A stretch of DNA of 64,000 nt from CAVTOO01 sp963736355 (GCA_963736355.1 CAVTOO010000004.1:124001-188000); one strand, 5' to 3'. Positions 16,927 through 27,563 are shown, counted from the first letter of the stretch. A program made the numbers and translations. Notes: a model not told the origin generated them from the letters alone.

Positions 16927-18427
16927 ATGGCGGACTACGATCTCGCGATTATCGGCGGCGGCGTCAACGGGGCGGGCATCGCGCGTGACGCCACGGGGCG
17001 CGGGCTCAAGGTTGTACTGTTCGAGCAGAACGATCTCGCCTCGGGCACATCCTCGCAATCGACCAAGCTCATTCATGGCGGTCTGCGCTATCTCGAGCAC
17101 TACGCCTTTCGTTTGGTGCGGGAGGCGCTGCAGGAGCGCGAAGTGCTGCTGCAGATGGCGCCGCATATCATCCATCCGCTGCGCTTCGTACTGCCGACCG
17201 GGCCGGACAGCCGTTCGCCGTTGCTGCTGCGGCTGGGATTGTGGCTCTACGATCATCTGGGCAAGCGGAAGATCCTGCCGCCCACGAAGGTCCTCGATCT
17301 CGCGCATGACCCGCTCGGTGTGCCGCTCAAGCATCGGGCGAAGGGCTTCGAATATTCCGATTGCTGGGTCGATGATGCACGGCTTGTCGTTCTCAATGCC
17401 ATCGATGCCACCGAGCGCGGAGCGTCGATCCGCACCGGGCGCTCGTGTCGTGCGCGTGGAGCGGGCGGCCGAGTGGCGGCTAAGCGTGGATGAAAATGGC
17501 CGCCGGACGGAGATCACCGCGCGCGCGCTCGTCAATGCCGCGGGGCCGTGGATCGACGGTGTCACCGAAGGCGTGCTGCATCAGCCGCCGCCGCCCGTCC
17601 GGTTGGTCAAGGGCAGCCACATCGTCGTGCGCAAACTGTTCGATCACGACCGCGCCTATATTTTTCAGGCACGCGACGGGCGCGTGATCTTCGCCATTCC
17701 TTATGAGGGCGAGTTCACGGTGATCGGTACCACCGACAAGGATTTCCAGGGCGACCTCGCCACGCTCGCGGCATCCGACGAGGAGATCGCTTATCTCTGC
17801 GAGGCGGTCAGCGGGTACTTTCGCACGCCGGTGCGTCCGTCCGATGTTGTGTGGTCCTATGCCGGGGTGCGCTCGCTTTACGATGACGGCGCCAGCGCCG
17901 CCAAGGATGCGACGCGCGACTATGTGCTCAAGCTCGATCACACTGCGGGTGCGGCACCTGTGCTGATGATCTATGGCGGCAAGATTACGACCTACCGGCG
18001 TCTGGCCGAGGAGGCGCTCGATCATTTCGCGCCGTTCTTTGCTCTGAAGCCGGCATGGACCGGCGGTGTGCCGCTGCCCGGCGGAGATTTCCCCCATGAT
18101 GGTGTCGCCACGCAGGTGGCGCGCGCGCTGGCGCGTTGGCCGTTTCTCCGCGAGCCGCAGGCGCAGCGCATGGTGCGGGCCTATGGCACGCGCCTGGACA
18201 GGGTGCTTGGGGATGCCCGGACAGCGGAGGCGCTGGGCGAGGATTTCGGCGCGGGGTTGAGTGCCGCCGAGGTACGATACTTAATGAAATATGAGTGGGC
18301 GCGGACGGCCGACGACGTGCTGTGGCGGCGTTCCAAGCTCGGTCTGCATCTCTCGGTGGCGCAACGCGAGGCCGTGACGCGTTTCATGACGGCGCAGCCG
18401 ATGACCGGGGAGCCCGGCCGCAATTAA
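16927..18427 (+). CDS. glpD: Glycerol-3-phosphate dehydrogenase (frame broken)
   Basis: This aerobic flavoprotein oxidises sn-glycerol 3-phosphate to dihydroxyacetone phosphate at the membrane. The N-terminal FAD motif YDLAIIGGGVNGAGIARDAT and the STKLIHGGLRYLEHY segment are diagnostic. The second half contains NAAGPWID, GSHIVV, YAGVRSL and MIYGGKITTYRRLAEEAL. The two halves are in different frames: after GASIRTG (about 17439) one extra base at about 17440 is needed to continue with ARVVRVERAAEWRL. Total length is 1501 bases, that is 500 codons plus one base. Removing one base restores a roughly 499-residue enzyme of normal size. Confidence 0.9.
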
Positions 18428-18541
18428 AGTAAATCGTTTCCGAATTCCGCCCGCGCAATTGTCTGAATTGGTTTTACGGCGGGGCAAAACGATTGTGGTC
18501 CAATGCATGCTGGTTAGGGAAGAGCAGGGCTCACCTCAGCG

Positions 18542-19072
18542 ATGCAGTCGGCGTCAACCAAGAGCGATCTCGACAAGCTGTTGCAGTCAGTCAATGTGCT
18601 GATTGTCGATGGCAATCAGTTCATGCGCAAAACTGTGCGCACGCTGCTGATGAATATCGGGGTCAAGAACGTCAAGGAATCCGCCGACGGGGTCTCGGGG
18701 CTCGAACATATTCGTATGTTCGAACCCGATCTGGTGATCCTCGATTGGGATCTGCCGCTGCTGACCGGACCGGAGCTTGTGCGCATCGTGCGTTCGCCCG
18801 GCGTGTTTCCGGTCCCTGACGTGCCCATCATCATGCTGACGGGTCATGGCGAGCGCTGGCGCGTGGTTGCCGCTGCCTCCACCGGCATCAACGAATTTCT
18901 GGTCAAGCCGGTGTCGGCCCAGACGCTGCGCAACCGCATGGTCTCGATTTTCGCCAAGCCGCGCGAGCATATGCAGGTCGGCAATTATTACGGCCCCGCG
19001 CCGCGCAAGCTGATCGACCAGCCGTTGCGCGGTGCCCCCGGCACGCTCACCGACGCCGATCCGGCGGTCTGA
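18542..19072 (+). CDS. Stand-alone response regulator receiver protein
   Basis: A 176-residue CheY-like protein with a short C-terminal tail and no output domain. The phosphorylated Asp is in DLVILDWDLPL, the switch Thr in IIMLTGHGE and the conserved Lys in FLVKPVSA. The N-terminal acidic pair, usually Asp-Asp, reads VDGNQFMR, so the second acidic residue that binds Mg2+ is replaced by Gly. The tail contains NYYGPAPRK, which I associate with similar single-domain regulators in this order. No kinase gene is adjacent. The partner is unknown. Confidence 0.85.
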   Translation: MQSASTKSDLDKLLQSVNVLIVDGNQFMRKTVRTLLMNIGVKNVKESADGVSGLEHIRMFEPDLVILDWDLPLLTGPELVRIVRSPGVFPVPDVPIIMLTGHGERWRVVAAASTGINEFLVKPVSAQTLRNRMVSIFAKPREHMQVGNYYGPAPRKLIDQPLRGAPGTLTDADPAV

Positions 19073-19145
19073 TCCCTTTCCAATTTCCTTTCCATGACTG
19101 GCGCCTTTGGGCCGTTCGGTGTATCGCCGAAGCGGGTGAGGGCGA

Positions 19146-20282
19146 ATGGTCGAAGTTCCCAACAGCGTTGACAGCGCGCGCGCCGGCTTGAGGCCAGGGG
19201 GCGCTTCTTTGTCGATCTCCGGCGTGTCGAAAAATTTCGGCGCCGTCCGGGCCGTCGACAATGTATCGTTGAATATCGAACCCGGTGAATTCTTCGCGCT
19301 GCTCGGGCCGTCAGGCTGCGGCAAGACGACCTTGTTGCGCATGCTGGCGGGGTTCGAAACACCCGATGACGGCACCATCCGTCTCGGTGGCGCGGACATC
19401 GGCGAGGTTCCGCCGCACAAGCGCCCGGTCAACATGATGTTCCAGAACTATGCGCTGTTTCCGCATTTGAATGTCGCGGACAACATCGCGTTCGGGTTGC
19501 GCCGCGCGGGCATCGGCAAGCGCGAGACGGCCGCGCGTGTCGAAGAGCTCATCGCGCTGGCGCGGCTCGACGGTCTCGCTGCCCGCAAACCCGATCAGCT
19601 CTCCGGTGGCCAGCGTCAACGCGTGGCGCTGGCGCGCGCGCTGGCCCGACGGCCGCAAGTGCTGCTGCTCGACGAGCCTCTCGCGGCGCTGGATCGCAAA
19701 TTGCGCGAGGAGACGCGGTTCGAACTGATGGAGGTCCAGCGCAAGCTTGGCACCACCTTCATCATGGTCACGCACGACCAGGAAGAGGCGATGACGGTGG
19801 CCAACCGCATCGGCGTCATGAACAAGGGCGAGCTGGTGCAGGTTGCAAGCCCGCGCGATCTTTATGAGGCGCCGGCGTCGCGCTGGGTCGCGGGTTTTGT
19901 CGGCGACATGAATCTTCTGGAAGGCACGGTCGCGTCAATTGCGGACGGTCGCGCGCGGGTCACGTTGCGCGATGGCGGCGATCTGCTGTGCGACATGTCG
20001 CAGCCGCGCGGGGCGGGGATGAAGCTGTGGGTCGCGATCCGTCCCGAGAAACTGCAGTTGTTTGCGGCGGCGCCGGAGGCGGGCACCGCCAATATTATGA
20101 CTGGTGAGATCGTCGAGGTCGGCTATCTCGGCACGCTGTCGATGTACAGAGTGAGGCTGCCGTCAGGCATGACGATCCGCGCGACACGGGCCAACACCGA
20201 GCGCGGCGCATCGTCATTGTCGATCGGCGGCAAAGTCTGGCTCACCGTTGCGCCGGACGCCTGCGTGCTGCTCGACTGGTGA
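19146..20282 (+). CDS. potA: Spermidine/putrescine-type ABC transporter ATPase
   Basis: The 378-residue ATPase energises an importer of the polyamine/opine/2-aminoethylphosphonate family. Walker A is LLGPSGCGKTTLLRML, the signature is LSGGQRQRVALARALAR, Walker B is VLLLDEPLAALD and the H-loop is VTHDQEE. The C-terminal TOBE-type domain (about residues 280-370) is present. Its stop overlaps a possible GTG start of the permease at 20279. The cluster continues with two permeases but has no binding protein, so the substrate class is assigned by ATPase and permease type only. Confidence 0.92.
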   Translation: MVEVPNSVDSARAGLRPGGASLSISGVSKNFGAVRAVDNVSLNIEPGEFFALLGPSGCGKTTLLRMLAGFETPDDGTIRLGGADIGEVPPHKRPVNMMFQNYALFPHLNVADNIAFGLRRAGIGKRETAARVEELIALARLDGLAARKPDQLSGGQRQRVALARALARRPQVLLLDEPLAALDRKLREETRFELMEVQRKLGTTFIMVTHDQEEAMTVANRIGVMNKGELVQVASPRDLYEAPASRWVAGFVGDMNLLEGTVASIADGRARVTLRDGGDLLCDMSQPRGAGMKLWVAIRPEKLQLFAAAPEAGTANIMTGEIVEVGYLGTLSMYRVRLPSGMTIRATRANTERGASSLSIGGKVWLTVAPDACVLLDW

Positions 20283-20287
20283 CGCGA

Positions 20288-21190
20288 ATGGCCGAGCGCT
20301 CCATCTTTACCCGCCCTGCGCGCTTCGCCGCCATCCTGCCTTACGTCTGGCTGCTGCTGTTCTTTCTGGTGCCGTTCGCCTTCGTTGCCAAGATCAGCCT
20401 GTCGCAGGTCGCACTGTCGCAGCCGCCTTATGTGCCGGTGTTCGATTTTGCCGCGGGCTGGCAGGCTTTCACCGATGCGCTCAGGTCGCTGTCGCTCGAC
20501 AATTTCAAGCTGCTGATCTCCGACGATCTCTACTGGCGGTCCTATCTGCGCAGCCTCACGGTCGCCTCGGTGTCTGCCGCGCTGCTGCTCGTCATCGGCT
20601 ATCCCATCGCCTACGGCATGGCGCGGTTGCCGCGGCGCTGGCAGCCGCTTGCGATGATGCTTGTCATCGTGCCGTTCTGGACGTCGTTCCTGATCCGCAT
20701 CTATGCGTGGATGAATATCCTGCAGCGCGACGGCATCCTCAACGATGTGCTGGTGCGCCTGCGCATTCTCGATGCGCCGGTGCCTTGGCTCTCGACCGAT
20801 ACCGCGATGTATCTCGGTATCGTCTATTCCTATCTGCCGTTCATGGTGTTGCCGCTCTATGCGACGCTGGAGAAGGCCGACAAATCATTGATTGAAGCTG
20901 CGGCCGACCTCGGCTGCTCGCGGTGTGCAGGCGTTCTGGCTCGTCACGTTCCCGCTGTCGCTGCCGGGCGTCGGCGCGGGGATCTTGCTGTGCTTCATTC
21001 CCATCGTCGGCGAATTTGTCATTCCCGATCTCCTGGCCGGCTCGGATTCATTGATGATCGGCCAGACGCTGTGGCTTGAATTCTTCACCAACAAGGACTG
21101 GCCGCTCGCGTCAGCGCTGGCGGTGGTGCTGCTGTGCGTCTTGCTCGTGCCGCTGCTGGTCTATGAAAAAGTGCAACGCCGGCAACTTGA
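20288..21190 (+). CDS. potB: Polyamine-type ABC permease 1 (frame broken)
   Basis: An inner-membrane permease with an N-terminal helix (FAAILPYVWLLLFFLVPFAF) and the membrane segments expected of PotB. After EAAADLG at about 20914, one extra base at about 20915 must be skipped to continue as ARGVQAFWLVTFPLSLPGVG, which is the EAA loop that contacts the ATPase. The last part ends near VYEKVQRRQL, but that frame has no stop before potC. A TGA at 21188-21190 in the third frame suggests a second small error, a missing base, near the 3' end. The start may be ATG 20288 or GTG 20279. Confidence 0.8.
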
Positions 21191-21207
21191 GGGGAGCCGG
21201 TCGGATC

Positions 21208-22035
21208 ATGCGGCCGCGCGCGTTCCGGGACAGACTTGTCCGCCGTTCAACTTGCATCGTTTCGCTCGCATTCGGCCTGGCATTTCTCTATCTGCCGATC
21301 GTCATTCTCATCGTCTATTCGTTCAACGATTCGCGCCTCGTCACGGTGTGGGGCGGCTGGTCGCTGCGCTGGTATGTCGAATTGTTCCGGGATCAGGCGA
21401 TGATCGACGCCGCGTGGATGAGCCTGCGCGTCGCCTTTGTCTCGGCGACGCTTGCCACGGTGCTCGGCACGCTGGCTGCGGTCGCGTTGTCGCGCGGCCG
21501 CAATTTCCGCGGCCGCACGCTGTTCTCCGGCATGATCTACGCGCCGCTGGTGATGCCCGAAGTCATCACGGGTCTGTCGCTGCTGTTGCTATTTGTCGCC
21601 AGCGGCGTCGCACGCGGATTCTGGACCGTGACCGCCGCGCACGCCACGCTGACGATGTGCTTCGTCATGGTGGTGGTGCAGTCGCGGTTGCGCGGTGTCG
21701 ATCGCGCGCTGGAAGAGGCGGCGATGGATCTCGGCTGCACGCCGGCGCGCGCCTTCATGCTGGCGACATTGCCGCTGATTGCGCCGGCGATTGCCGCGGG
21801 CTGGATGCTGGCCTTCGCGTTGTCGCTCGACGATCTCGTCATCGCGAGCTTCACGACCGGCCCCGGCGCCACCACGCTGCCGATCCGGATTTATTCGGAA
21901 GTGCGGTTGGGGGTGAAGCCGCAGATCAATGCGATCTCGACGCTGATCGTCGCCACTGTCGCGCTTCTGATCATCGCGGCGGCGGTGCTGTCGCGCCTGT
22001 CGGCCTCGCGCGGCGAAAGCGCCGCGCCGCTTTAG
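21208..22035 (+). CDS. potC: Polyamine-type ABC permease 2
   Basis: A 275-residue inner-membrane permease. The first segment (IVSLAFGLAFLYLPIVILIV) and FNDSRLVTVWGGWSLRWY are typical of PotC, and the EAA loop reads LEEAAMDLGCTPARAFMLAT. About six helices are visible. The ATG at 21208 has GGGGAG at 21191-21196 upstream. It pairs with the permease at 20288 and the ATPase at 19146. A palindromic repeat follows the stop directly. Confidence 0.91.
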   Translation: MRPRAFRDRLVRRSTCIVSLAFGLAFLYLPIVILIVYSFNDSRLVTVWGGWSLRWYVELFRDQAMIDAAWMSLRVAFVSATLATVLGTLAAVALSRGRNFRGRTLFSGMIYAPLVMPEVITGLSLLLLFVASGVARGFWTVTAAHATLTMCFVMVVVQSRLRGVDRALEEAAMDLGCTPARAFMLATLPLIAPAIAAGWMLAFALSLDDLVIASFTTGPGATTLPIRIYSEVRLGVKPQINAISTLIVATVALLIIAAAVLSRLSASRGESAAPL

Positions 22036-22036
22036 C

Positions 22037-22083
22037 GTATGATCCCGAAAAGTGGGAACCGGTTTTCGGACAAGATCATGCGC
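22037..22083. repeat. 45-base palindromic extragenic repeat, copy
   Basis: The copy reads GTATGATCCCGAAAAG at its left end and CGGACAAGATCATGCGC at its right end. It differs from the 4067 copy at CCCG in place of CCGG, with a compensating change on the other arm. It lies between potC and the convergent AsmA-like gene. Confidence 0.9.
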
Positions 22084-22092
22084 AGATAAGAA

Positions 22093-23994
22093 CTACTGGG
22101 CGGGCTCGGTCTGCGGCGTCGCGGCCGGCGAGGGGCTCGTCAGACGGTCGATGGCGCTCTTCAGGGCGTCGCGCGTGCGCCGTTCGCGCACCGAGTTCAG
22201 AAGCGGGGCCGAGGCCGGCGAGCGCCGCAACAGGATTTCGGTGTCCGGCAGCACCAGCGGATTGTCCCACGGTCCCTGCAGGACGAAGGGCAGTTCGAAC
22301 GGCGCCTCGGTTCCGGTGGCGACAAGGGCGGCCGAGCCGCGCAGGTCGAGCTCGCGCGCCGGGATCGAGGCCGTCCCGGCGAGCGCCATGCGCATCGTCG
22401 TGCTGTCCATCTTGGCGTCTTCGACATTGGCCGTGCCATCGGTCACCCGCAGCGCGATGTTGATCGTGCGGAACGGCGTGCGGCCGTTGCGGAAATCACC
22501 GGTGCCCGACAGGGGCCGCCGCTCAAGCCGCCGCAGCAATTGCTCGATGTTGAAGCCGATCAGGGCGCCGTCGCGTCCGGCCAGCATCGCATTGCCATTG
22601 ACCGTCTGGGCCAGTTCGTAGGAATTCGAGCCTGACGCTTCGAGCGCCACGCTCAGCGTGCCCTTGCCCGCAATTTTGCGGATGCCGAGCAGATCGCCCA
22701 TGCTCGATTCAAGATCGACATCCGCGAGCTGGAACTGCGTCTTGATGGTGGCCGAATGGCCTTCGATCGGGGTGGCCGTAATGGAGCCCTTGGCGATGCC
22801 GCCGAACACATTGGCCTCAGCCACGCTGAGCGTCAGCGCGCCGCCGGCGATGTTGGCGCTCAGCGCCGTGCGTCCGAGCCGTGACGTGCCGAGCTTGATG
22901 GCGGCGGCCGACAGGCGGATATCGAGATCGACGCGGCCGATGGAGGCGATGTCGAGCGGCCGGCGGCTCCAGTCGTTGGACTGGGACCCGCGCAGCGACG
23001 TCAGATAGGGCGTCAGATCGAGCGTCTCGGTGGCGAGTGTGCCTTGCAGCGCCTGCCGTCCGTCACCGGAATAGCCCAGCACGCCTTCGGCGGTGTTGCC
23101 GTCGAGTTCGAGATTGACGCCGGACAGATTGACGCTCGCCCCGACCACATTGACCTTGGCCTTGAGCGCGACACGTCCGAGGCCACCCGGCACTGGCGGC
23201 TCGCGGCCGGACCAGCGCAGGACCTCGCGCAACGATGCCGCGTCGGCAGTGAGCGTGCCGTCCGATGTCAGCTGCGGCGCGGTTGCGAGCGTGCCGTCGT
23301 AGGCGAATTTCATCGGCTCGCCGCTCAACCGGATCTTCAGCCCGGACGGCCGTCCCGACAGCGCGGCGACGAAATCAGACAGCGACAGGCTGGCATCGAG
23401 GCGCCGGCCGCGCCAGGTGAATTCGCCTGTGGCGCCGAAGCTCTTGGAGATCGACGGCCACGCCAGCGACAGATCGATGCCTTCCAGCGTTTCCAGAATG
23501 TCGCGGGCGCGATCCTGATAGATCAGCCCGCCGCCCTTGATGCGAATTTCGGAAAACGAAACCGGGCTATCGGCGCCGGGCTTGAGCGTGCGCGCCAGCG
23601 TCTCGATGATGCCGCCCCAGTTGGTCGTCGTGCCGTTGCGCGTGACGACCGCGCGCGGATCGGTCAGCGTCAGATCGGCGATCTCGAAGCGGCGCATGAG
23701 CAAGGGCAGCAGGCGCAGGCTGGCGGTGATCTCGCCGACGCTCATCGCCGGCTCGTCGCGCCCGTCGCCGCGCAGCATGACGTTGCGGAAGGTCACCGCG
23801 CCGGCGGGAAACAGCGAGACGCTGGCGTTGTCGCTCAGGATCAGGTCGAGACCGGTGGTCGCGCGGATCTGGCGTTCGACCGCCTGCGTCACCTGCGCAC
23901 GGTCGATCAGCCACGACGCCAGCCCAAAGATCAGCGCCATGCCCGCGATCAGGGCAACGGCGGAAATTCCCAAACGCTTCAGTCCGTTGGCCAT
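22093..23994 (-). CDS. AsmA-family protein
   Basis: A 633-residue protein with one N-terminal membrane helix (about residues 7-28) followed by a long beta-rich periplasmic part, the layout of AsmA/YhdP-type proteins that act in envelope lipid homeostasis. AsmA features include LDLILSDNASVSLFPAGAVT near residue 50 and repeated segments such as GRVDLDIRLSAAAIKLG and GRDGALIGFNIEQLLRRLE. The C-terminus (LPDTEILLRRSPASAPLLN and the SERRTR-like region) is Pro/Ala rich. The ATG at 23994 fits the hydrophobic start; longer in-frame extensions run into divergent sequence. It is divergent from scoA. Confidence 0.82.
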   Translation of the reverse strand: MANGLKRLGISAVALIAGMALIFGLASWLIDRAQVTQAVERQIRATTGLDLILSDNASVSLFPAGAVTFRNVMLRGDGRDEPAMSVGEITASLRLLPLLMRRFEIADLTLTDPRAVVTRNGTTTNWGGIIETLARTLKPGADSPVSFSEIRIKGGGLIYQDRARDILETLEGIDLSLAWPSISKSFGATGEFTWRGRRLDASLSLSDFVAALSGRPSGLKIRLSGEPMKFAYDGTLATAPQLTSDGTLTADAASLREVLRWSGREPPVPGGLGRVALKAKVNVVGASVNLSGVNLELDGNTAEGVLGYSGDGRQALQGTLATETLDLTPYLTSLRGSQSNDWSRRPLDIASIGRVDLDIRLSAAAIKLGTSRLGRTALSANIAGGALTLSVAEANVFGGIAKGSITATPIEGHSATIKTQFQLADVDLESSMGDLLGIRKIAGKGTLSVALEASGSNSYELAQTVNGNAMLAGRDGALIGFNIEQLLRRLERRPLSGTGDFRNGRTPFRTINIALRVTDGTANVEDAKMDSTTMRMALAGTASIPARELDLRGSAALVATGTEAPFELPFVLQGPWDNPLVLPDTEILLRRSPASAPLLNSVRERRTRDALKSAIDRLTSPSPAATPQTEPAQ

Positions 23995-24273
23995 GCTTGG
24001 CGTCGATTGTCCAGAAATTGAAAATGGGGCGCTCGGGCCGGGACGGCTTATAACGCATCCGGCTGAAAATTGCGCGCCCGCGGTTGATAAGTGGGCGGGC
24101 ATCGTGACGCTTTGAGGGCCGCTGACGATGCTTTTTCGGCGCCCGAAACGCGGCCTTTTGGAATTGTGGCAAGGTTGACGGCATGCGCCCGATCTGACTA
24201 GGGTCGGCCGAAATTTTGCGCAGGCAAACAGCGACTTCCCCCAACATTCCACTCCTGATCAGGTCGTTTTCCC

Positions 24274-24981
24274 ATGAAGAAAGTCTATCCGGACGCGCGC
24301 TCGGCCCTGGCGGGCATTCTCAAGGATGGCATGACCATCATGTCCGGCGGTTTCGGACTGTGCGGCATCGCCGAAACGCTGTCCGACGCGCTGCGTGAAT
24401 CCGGCGTCAAGGGCCTGACCGTGATTTCCAACAATGCCGGCGTCGATGGCATCGGCCTCAGCCGTCTTCTGGAGACACGCCAGATCAAGAAAATGATCTC
24501 GTCCTATGTCGGCGAGAACAAGCTGTTCGCGCAGCAGTTCCTCGCCGGCGAGCTTGAGCTTGAATTCAATCCGCAGGGCACGCTGGCCGAGCGCATCCGC
24601 GCCGGTGGCGCGGGCATCCCGGCCTTCTTCACCAAGACCGGTGTCGGCACGGTGATCGCGGACGGCAAGGAAGTGCGTGAGTTCGACGGCCAGAAGTATG
24701 TGATGGAGCGCGGCCTGTTCGCCGATCTCGCGATCGTTCACGCCTGGAAGGCCGACACCGAAGGCAACCTCGTGTTCCGCAAGACCGCGCGCAACTTCAA
24801 TCCGATGATGGCGACGGCGGCCAAGGTGACCGTGGTCGAGGTCGAGCAGATCGTGCCGGCGGGTTCGATCGATCCGGACCACATCCACACGCCCGGCATC
24901 TATGTGAAGCGCATCATCGAGGTCGGCACGGCGCTCAAGCGCATCGAGCAGCGCACCACGCGCAAGCGTGCGGCTGCATGA
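24274..24981 (+). CDS. scoA: 3-oxoacid CoA-transferase subunit A
   Basis: This 235-residue subunit binds CoA in the enzyme that moves CoA from succinyl-CoA to acetoacetate or a related 3-oxoacid. The N-terminal DGMTIMSGGFGLCGIAETL is the subunit A signature, and YVGENKLFAQQFLAGELELE follows. The stop TGA at 24979-24981 lies inside the left arm of a 45-base palindromic repeat, so the repeat appears to supply the stop codon. The subunit B gene follows 79 bases later on the same strand. Confidence 0.94.
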   Translation: MKKVYPDARSALAGILKDGMTIMSGGFGLCGIAETLSDALRESGVKGLTVISNNAGVDGIGLSRLLETRQIKKMISSYVGENKLFAQQFLAGELELEFNPQGTLAERIRAGGAGIPAFFTKTGVGTVIADGKEVREFDGQKYVMERGLFADLAIVHAWKADTEGNLVFRKTARNFNPMMATAAKVTVVEVEQIVPAGSIDPDHIHTPGIYVKRIIEVGTALKRIEQRTTRKRAAA

Positions 24982-25020
24982 TCCCGAAAAGTGGGAACCG
25001 GTTTTCGGACAAGATCATGC
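24976..25020. repeat. 45-base palindromic repeat between scoA and scoB
   Basis: GCATGATCCCGAAAAG at the left and GGACAAGATCATGC at the right match the 22037 copy almost exactly. The arm GCATGATC carries the TGA stop of scoA. The element sits within the scoA-scoB transcript, where it would fold into a hairpin. Confidence 0.92.
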
Positions 25021-25060
25021 AGCAAAAGAACGACACGAATTACGGCTTAGGAGACTGACG

Positions 25061-25711
<651 letters not shown>

Positions 25712-25740
25712 GATGTGCGCGCCTCGATCGAATTGCGAAA

Positions 25741-25770
25741 AGCCCCGGCTTCGACCGGGGCTCTTTTTTT
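25741..25770. terminator. Terminator after scoB
   Basis: AGCCCCGG and CCGGGGCT form an 8-base stem around CTTCGA, followed by CTTTTTTT on the plus strand. The convergent fbpB stop codon is 14 bases away, so it may serve both directions. Confidence 0.88.
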
Positions 25771-25783
25771 GCGCGGCTCTCGC

Positions 25784-27538
25784 TTAACGCGCGTCGCGTT
25801 TGGCTTCGTCGCCGAGTTCCTGCGGTGTCGTGGTCTCCACCGTATCGGCTGCAACATCGGTGAAGCGCGACAGCCAGATCACCGGACCGATGCCCGCAGC
25901 CACGATCAGCAGGGCCGCAAGCGCCCCATCCTCGAAACTGCCGCGACTCGCATATTGATAGATCGAGGTCGAGAGCGTTTCGACGTTCATCGGACGCAGC
26001 AGCAAAGTCGCCGGCAGCTCCTTCAGGCAATCGACGAACACGATGATCGCAGCGCCCCACAGCGCTGGCTGCAGCAGCGGCAGATAGATCCGTCGCAGCA
26101 TCGCCGCTTGCCCGGCGCCGACCATGCGCGCGGAATCGTCGTATTCGGTAGGAATCCGTGTGAGGCCCGATTGGCAGAATCCGGTTGCGATGGCGACGAA
26201 GCGGATCACATAGGCGATGACGATGGCCGCACCCGAGCCCGCCAGAACCAGACCCGGCCCGGTGCCGCCAAAGGCCCGCACCAGCGCGTTGAGCCCTTCA
26301 TCGAAGCGCACCAGCGGCACCAGCAGCCCCAGCGCCAGCACCGTGCCCGGCAACGCATAGCCGAAGCCGCTGACCATCGCGCACAGCTTGAAGAAAGGAT
26401 GCCGCCACCATCGCGTCGCCGACGCCGTCGCAAGCCCGAGCACCAGCACGATTACAGTGGCCGATCCCGCCAGCGTCACCGAATGCAGCGTATCGCGAAA
26501 CAGCGCCGGATCGAACACCGAGGCGCGGCGCAGGATCACCTCGTAGGTGAGGAACGCGAACGGAATGACGAACCCCAGCAGCACCGGCGTCAGGCAGAGT
26601 GTGAAAGCGGTCGCGGCGCGCGCGCCGCGCAGTCGCAAGCGCATCACCAGGCGCGGACTTTCGGCCGATGTTGCATAAACGCGGCCGCGGCGTCCGGCGC
26701 GTTCCAGCAGCACCAGCGCGCCGACCGCCAGCAGTGTCAGGCAGGCGATTTGCGCGGCGCCCGGCAGGCTGCCGCGATTGAGCCATGTGGTGAAGATCGA
26801 GACGGTCAGTGTGCGAATGCCGAGATAATCGCTGGCGCCGAAATCGTTCAGCGTTTCCAGCAAGGCCAGTGCCAGCCCGACAGCGATGGCGGGCCGCGCC
26901 ATCGGCCAGGTGACACGCCGCAGGATGTCGAACCGTTTTGCACCGAGCCCGCGGGCGACTTCCACGAGTTCAGCGCTTTGAGTCTGGAACATCGTGCGCG
27001 CGGCGAGATGAACGTAAGGATAAAGCACGACGCTCATCACCACGATCGCGCCCGGCAGCGAGCGCATGGATGGCATGAACGATGTCGCCGTGCCGGACGG
27101 CACGCCCATTGACGTCAGCAGCTGATGAATCAATCCCAGCGGCTCGAACACTTCGACGTAGATATAGGCGCTGATGTAGGTCGGGATGGCGAGCGGCAGC
27201 GGCATCATGCCCAGCAACGCTGTCCGTCCGGGAAAATCATAGGTCGAAATGATCCATGCGCTGCCCGCGCCGAGCAGCAGGGTCAGCACCGCGACACCGC
27301 CAAGCAGCAATGCCGTCTCAAGCAGGGCCGTCGGCAGCACATAGTCGATGAGGTTCGGCCAGATATCGGGTGCGGGCGCCAGCGCCGTCACCGCGATGCT
27401 GACAATCGGCATGATAACCAGCAATGCGGTGACGGCCGCCAGTATCGCAATCAGAGCACCGAGCACGCCGGATCGCGTGGCTGCGGCTTCGCGCAACCGC
27501 GCGGCTCCCGAAGCAACACTGCCGGCGAAGCTCGTCAT
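25784..27538 (-). CDS. fbpB: Fe(III) ABC transporter permease (FbpB-type)
   Basis: This 584-residue inner-membrane protein is a tandem of two binding-protein-dependent permease domains with about twelve helices. EAA loops appear in both halves, as LVEVARGLGAKRFDILRRVT and YDDSARMVGAGQAAMLRRIY. This double-length form is typical of FbpB/SfuB iron permeases. It follows the binding protein gene on the minus strand, with a hairpin between them. No ATPase gene is adjacent, so the importer must use an ATPase encoded elsewhere. Confidence 0.9.
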   Translation of the reverse strand: MTSFAGSVASGAARLREAAATRSGVLGALIAILAAVTALLVIMPIVSIAVTALAPAPDIWPNLIDYVLPTALLETALLLGGVAVLTLLLGAGSAWIISTYDFPGRTALLGMMPLPLAIPTYISAYIYVEVFEPLGLIHQLLTSMGVPSGTATSFMPSMRSLPGAIVVMSVVLYPYVHLAARTMFQTQSAELVEVARGLGAKRFDILRRVTWPMARPAIAVGLALALLETLNDFGASDYLGIRTLTVSIFTTWLNRGSLPGAAQIACLTLLAVGALVLLERAGRRGRVYATSAESPRLVMRLRLRGARAATAFTLCLTPVLLGFVIPFAFLTYEVILRRASVFDPALFRDTLHSVTLAGSATVIVLVLGLATASATRWWRHPFFKLCAMVSGFGYALPGTVLALGLLVPLVRFDEGLNALVRAFGGTGPGLVLAGSGAAIVIAYVIRFVAIATGFCQSGLTRIPTEYDDSARMVGAGQAAMLRRIYLPLLQPALWGAAIIVFVDCLKELPATLLLRPMNVETLSTSIYQYASRGSFEDGALAALLIVAAGIGPVIWLSRFTDVAADTVETTTPQELGDEAKRDAR

Positions 27539-27563
27539 CTGGACATCACGCTTTGCGTAAAAT

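Noticed and set aside
17400..17470. Programmed frameshift in glpD
   Set aside because: No slippery heptamer or downstream structure is evident, GlpD is not known to use frameshifting, and the same +1 pattern appears in unrelated genes.
20892..22463. 523-residue plus-strand frame running from permease 1 through permease 2
   Set aside because: Its first 95 residues are the end of potB after the frame break. Past 21200 it is a shadow of potC and has no membrane helices or homology expected.
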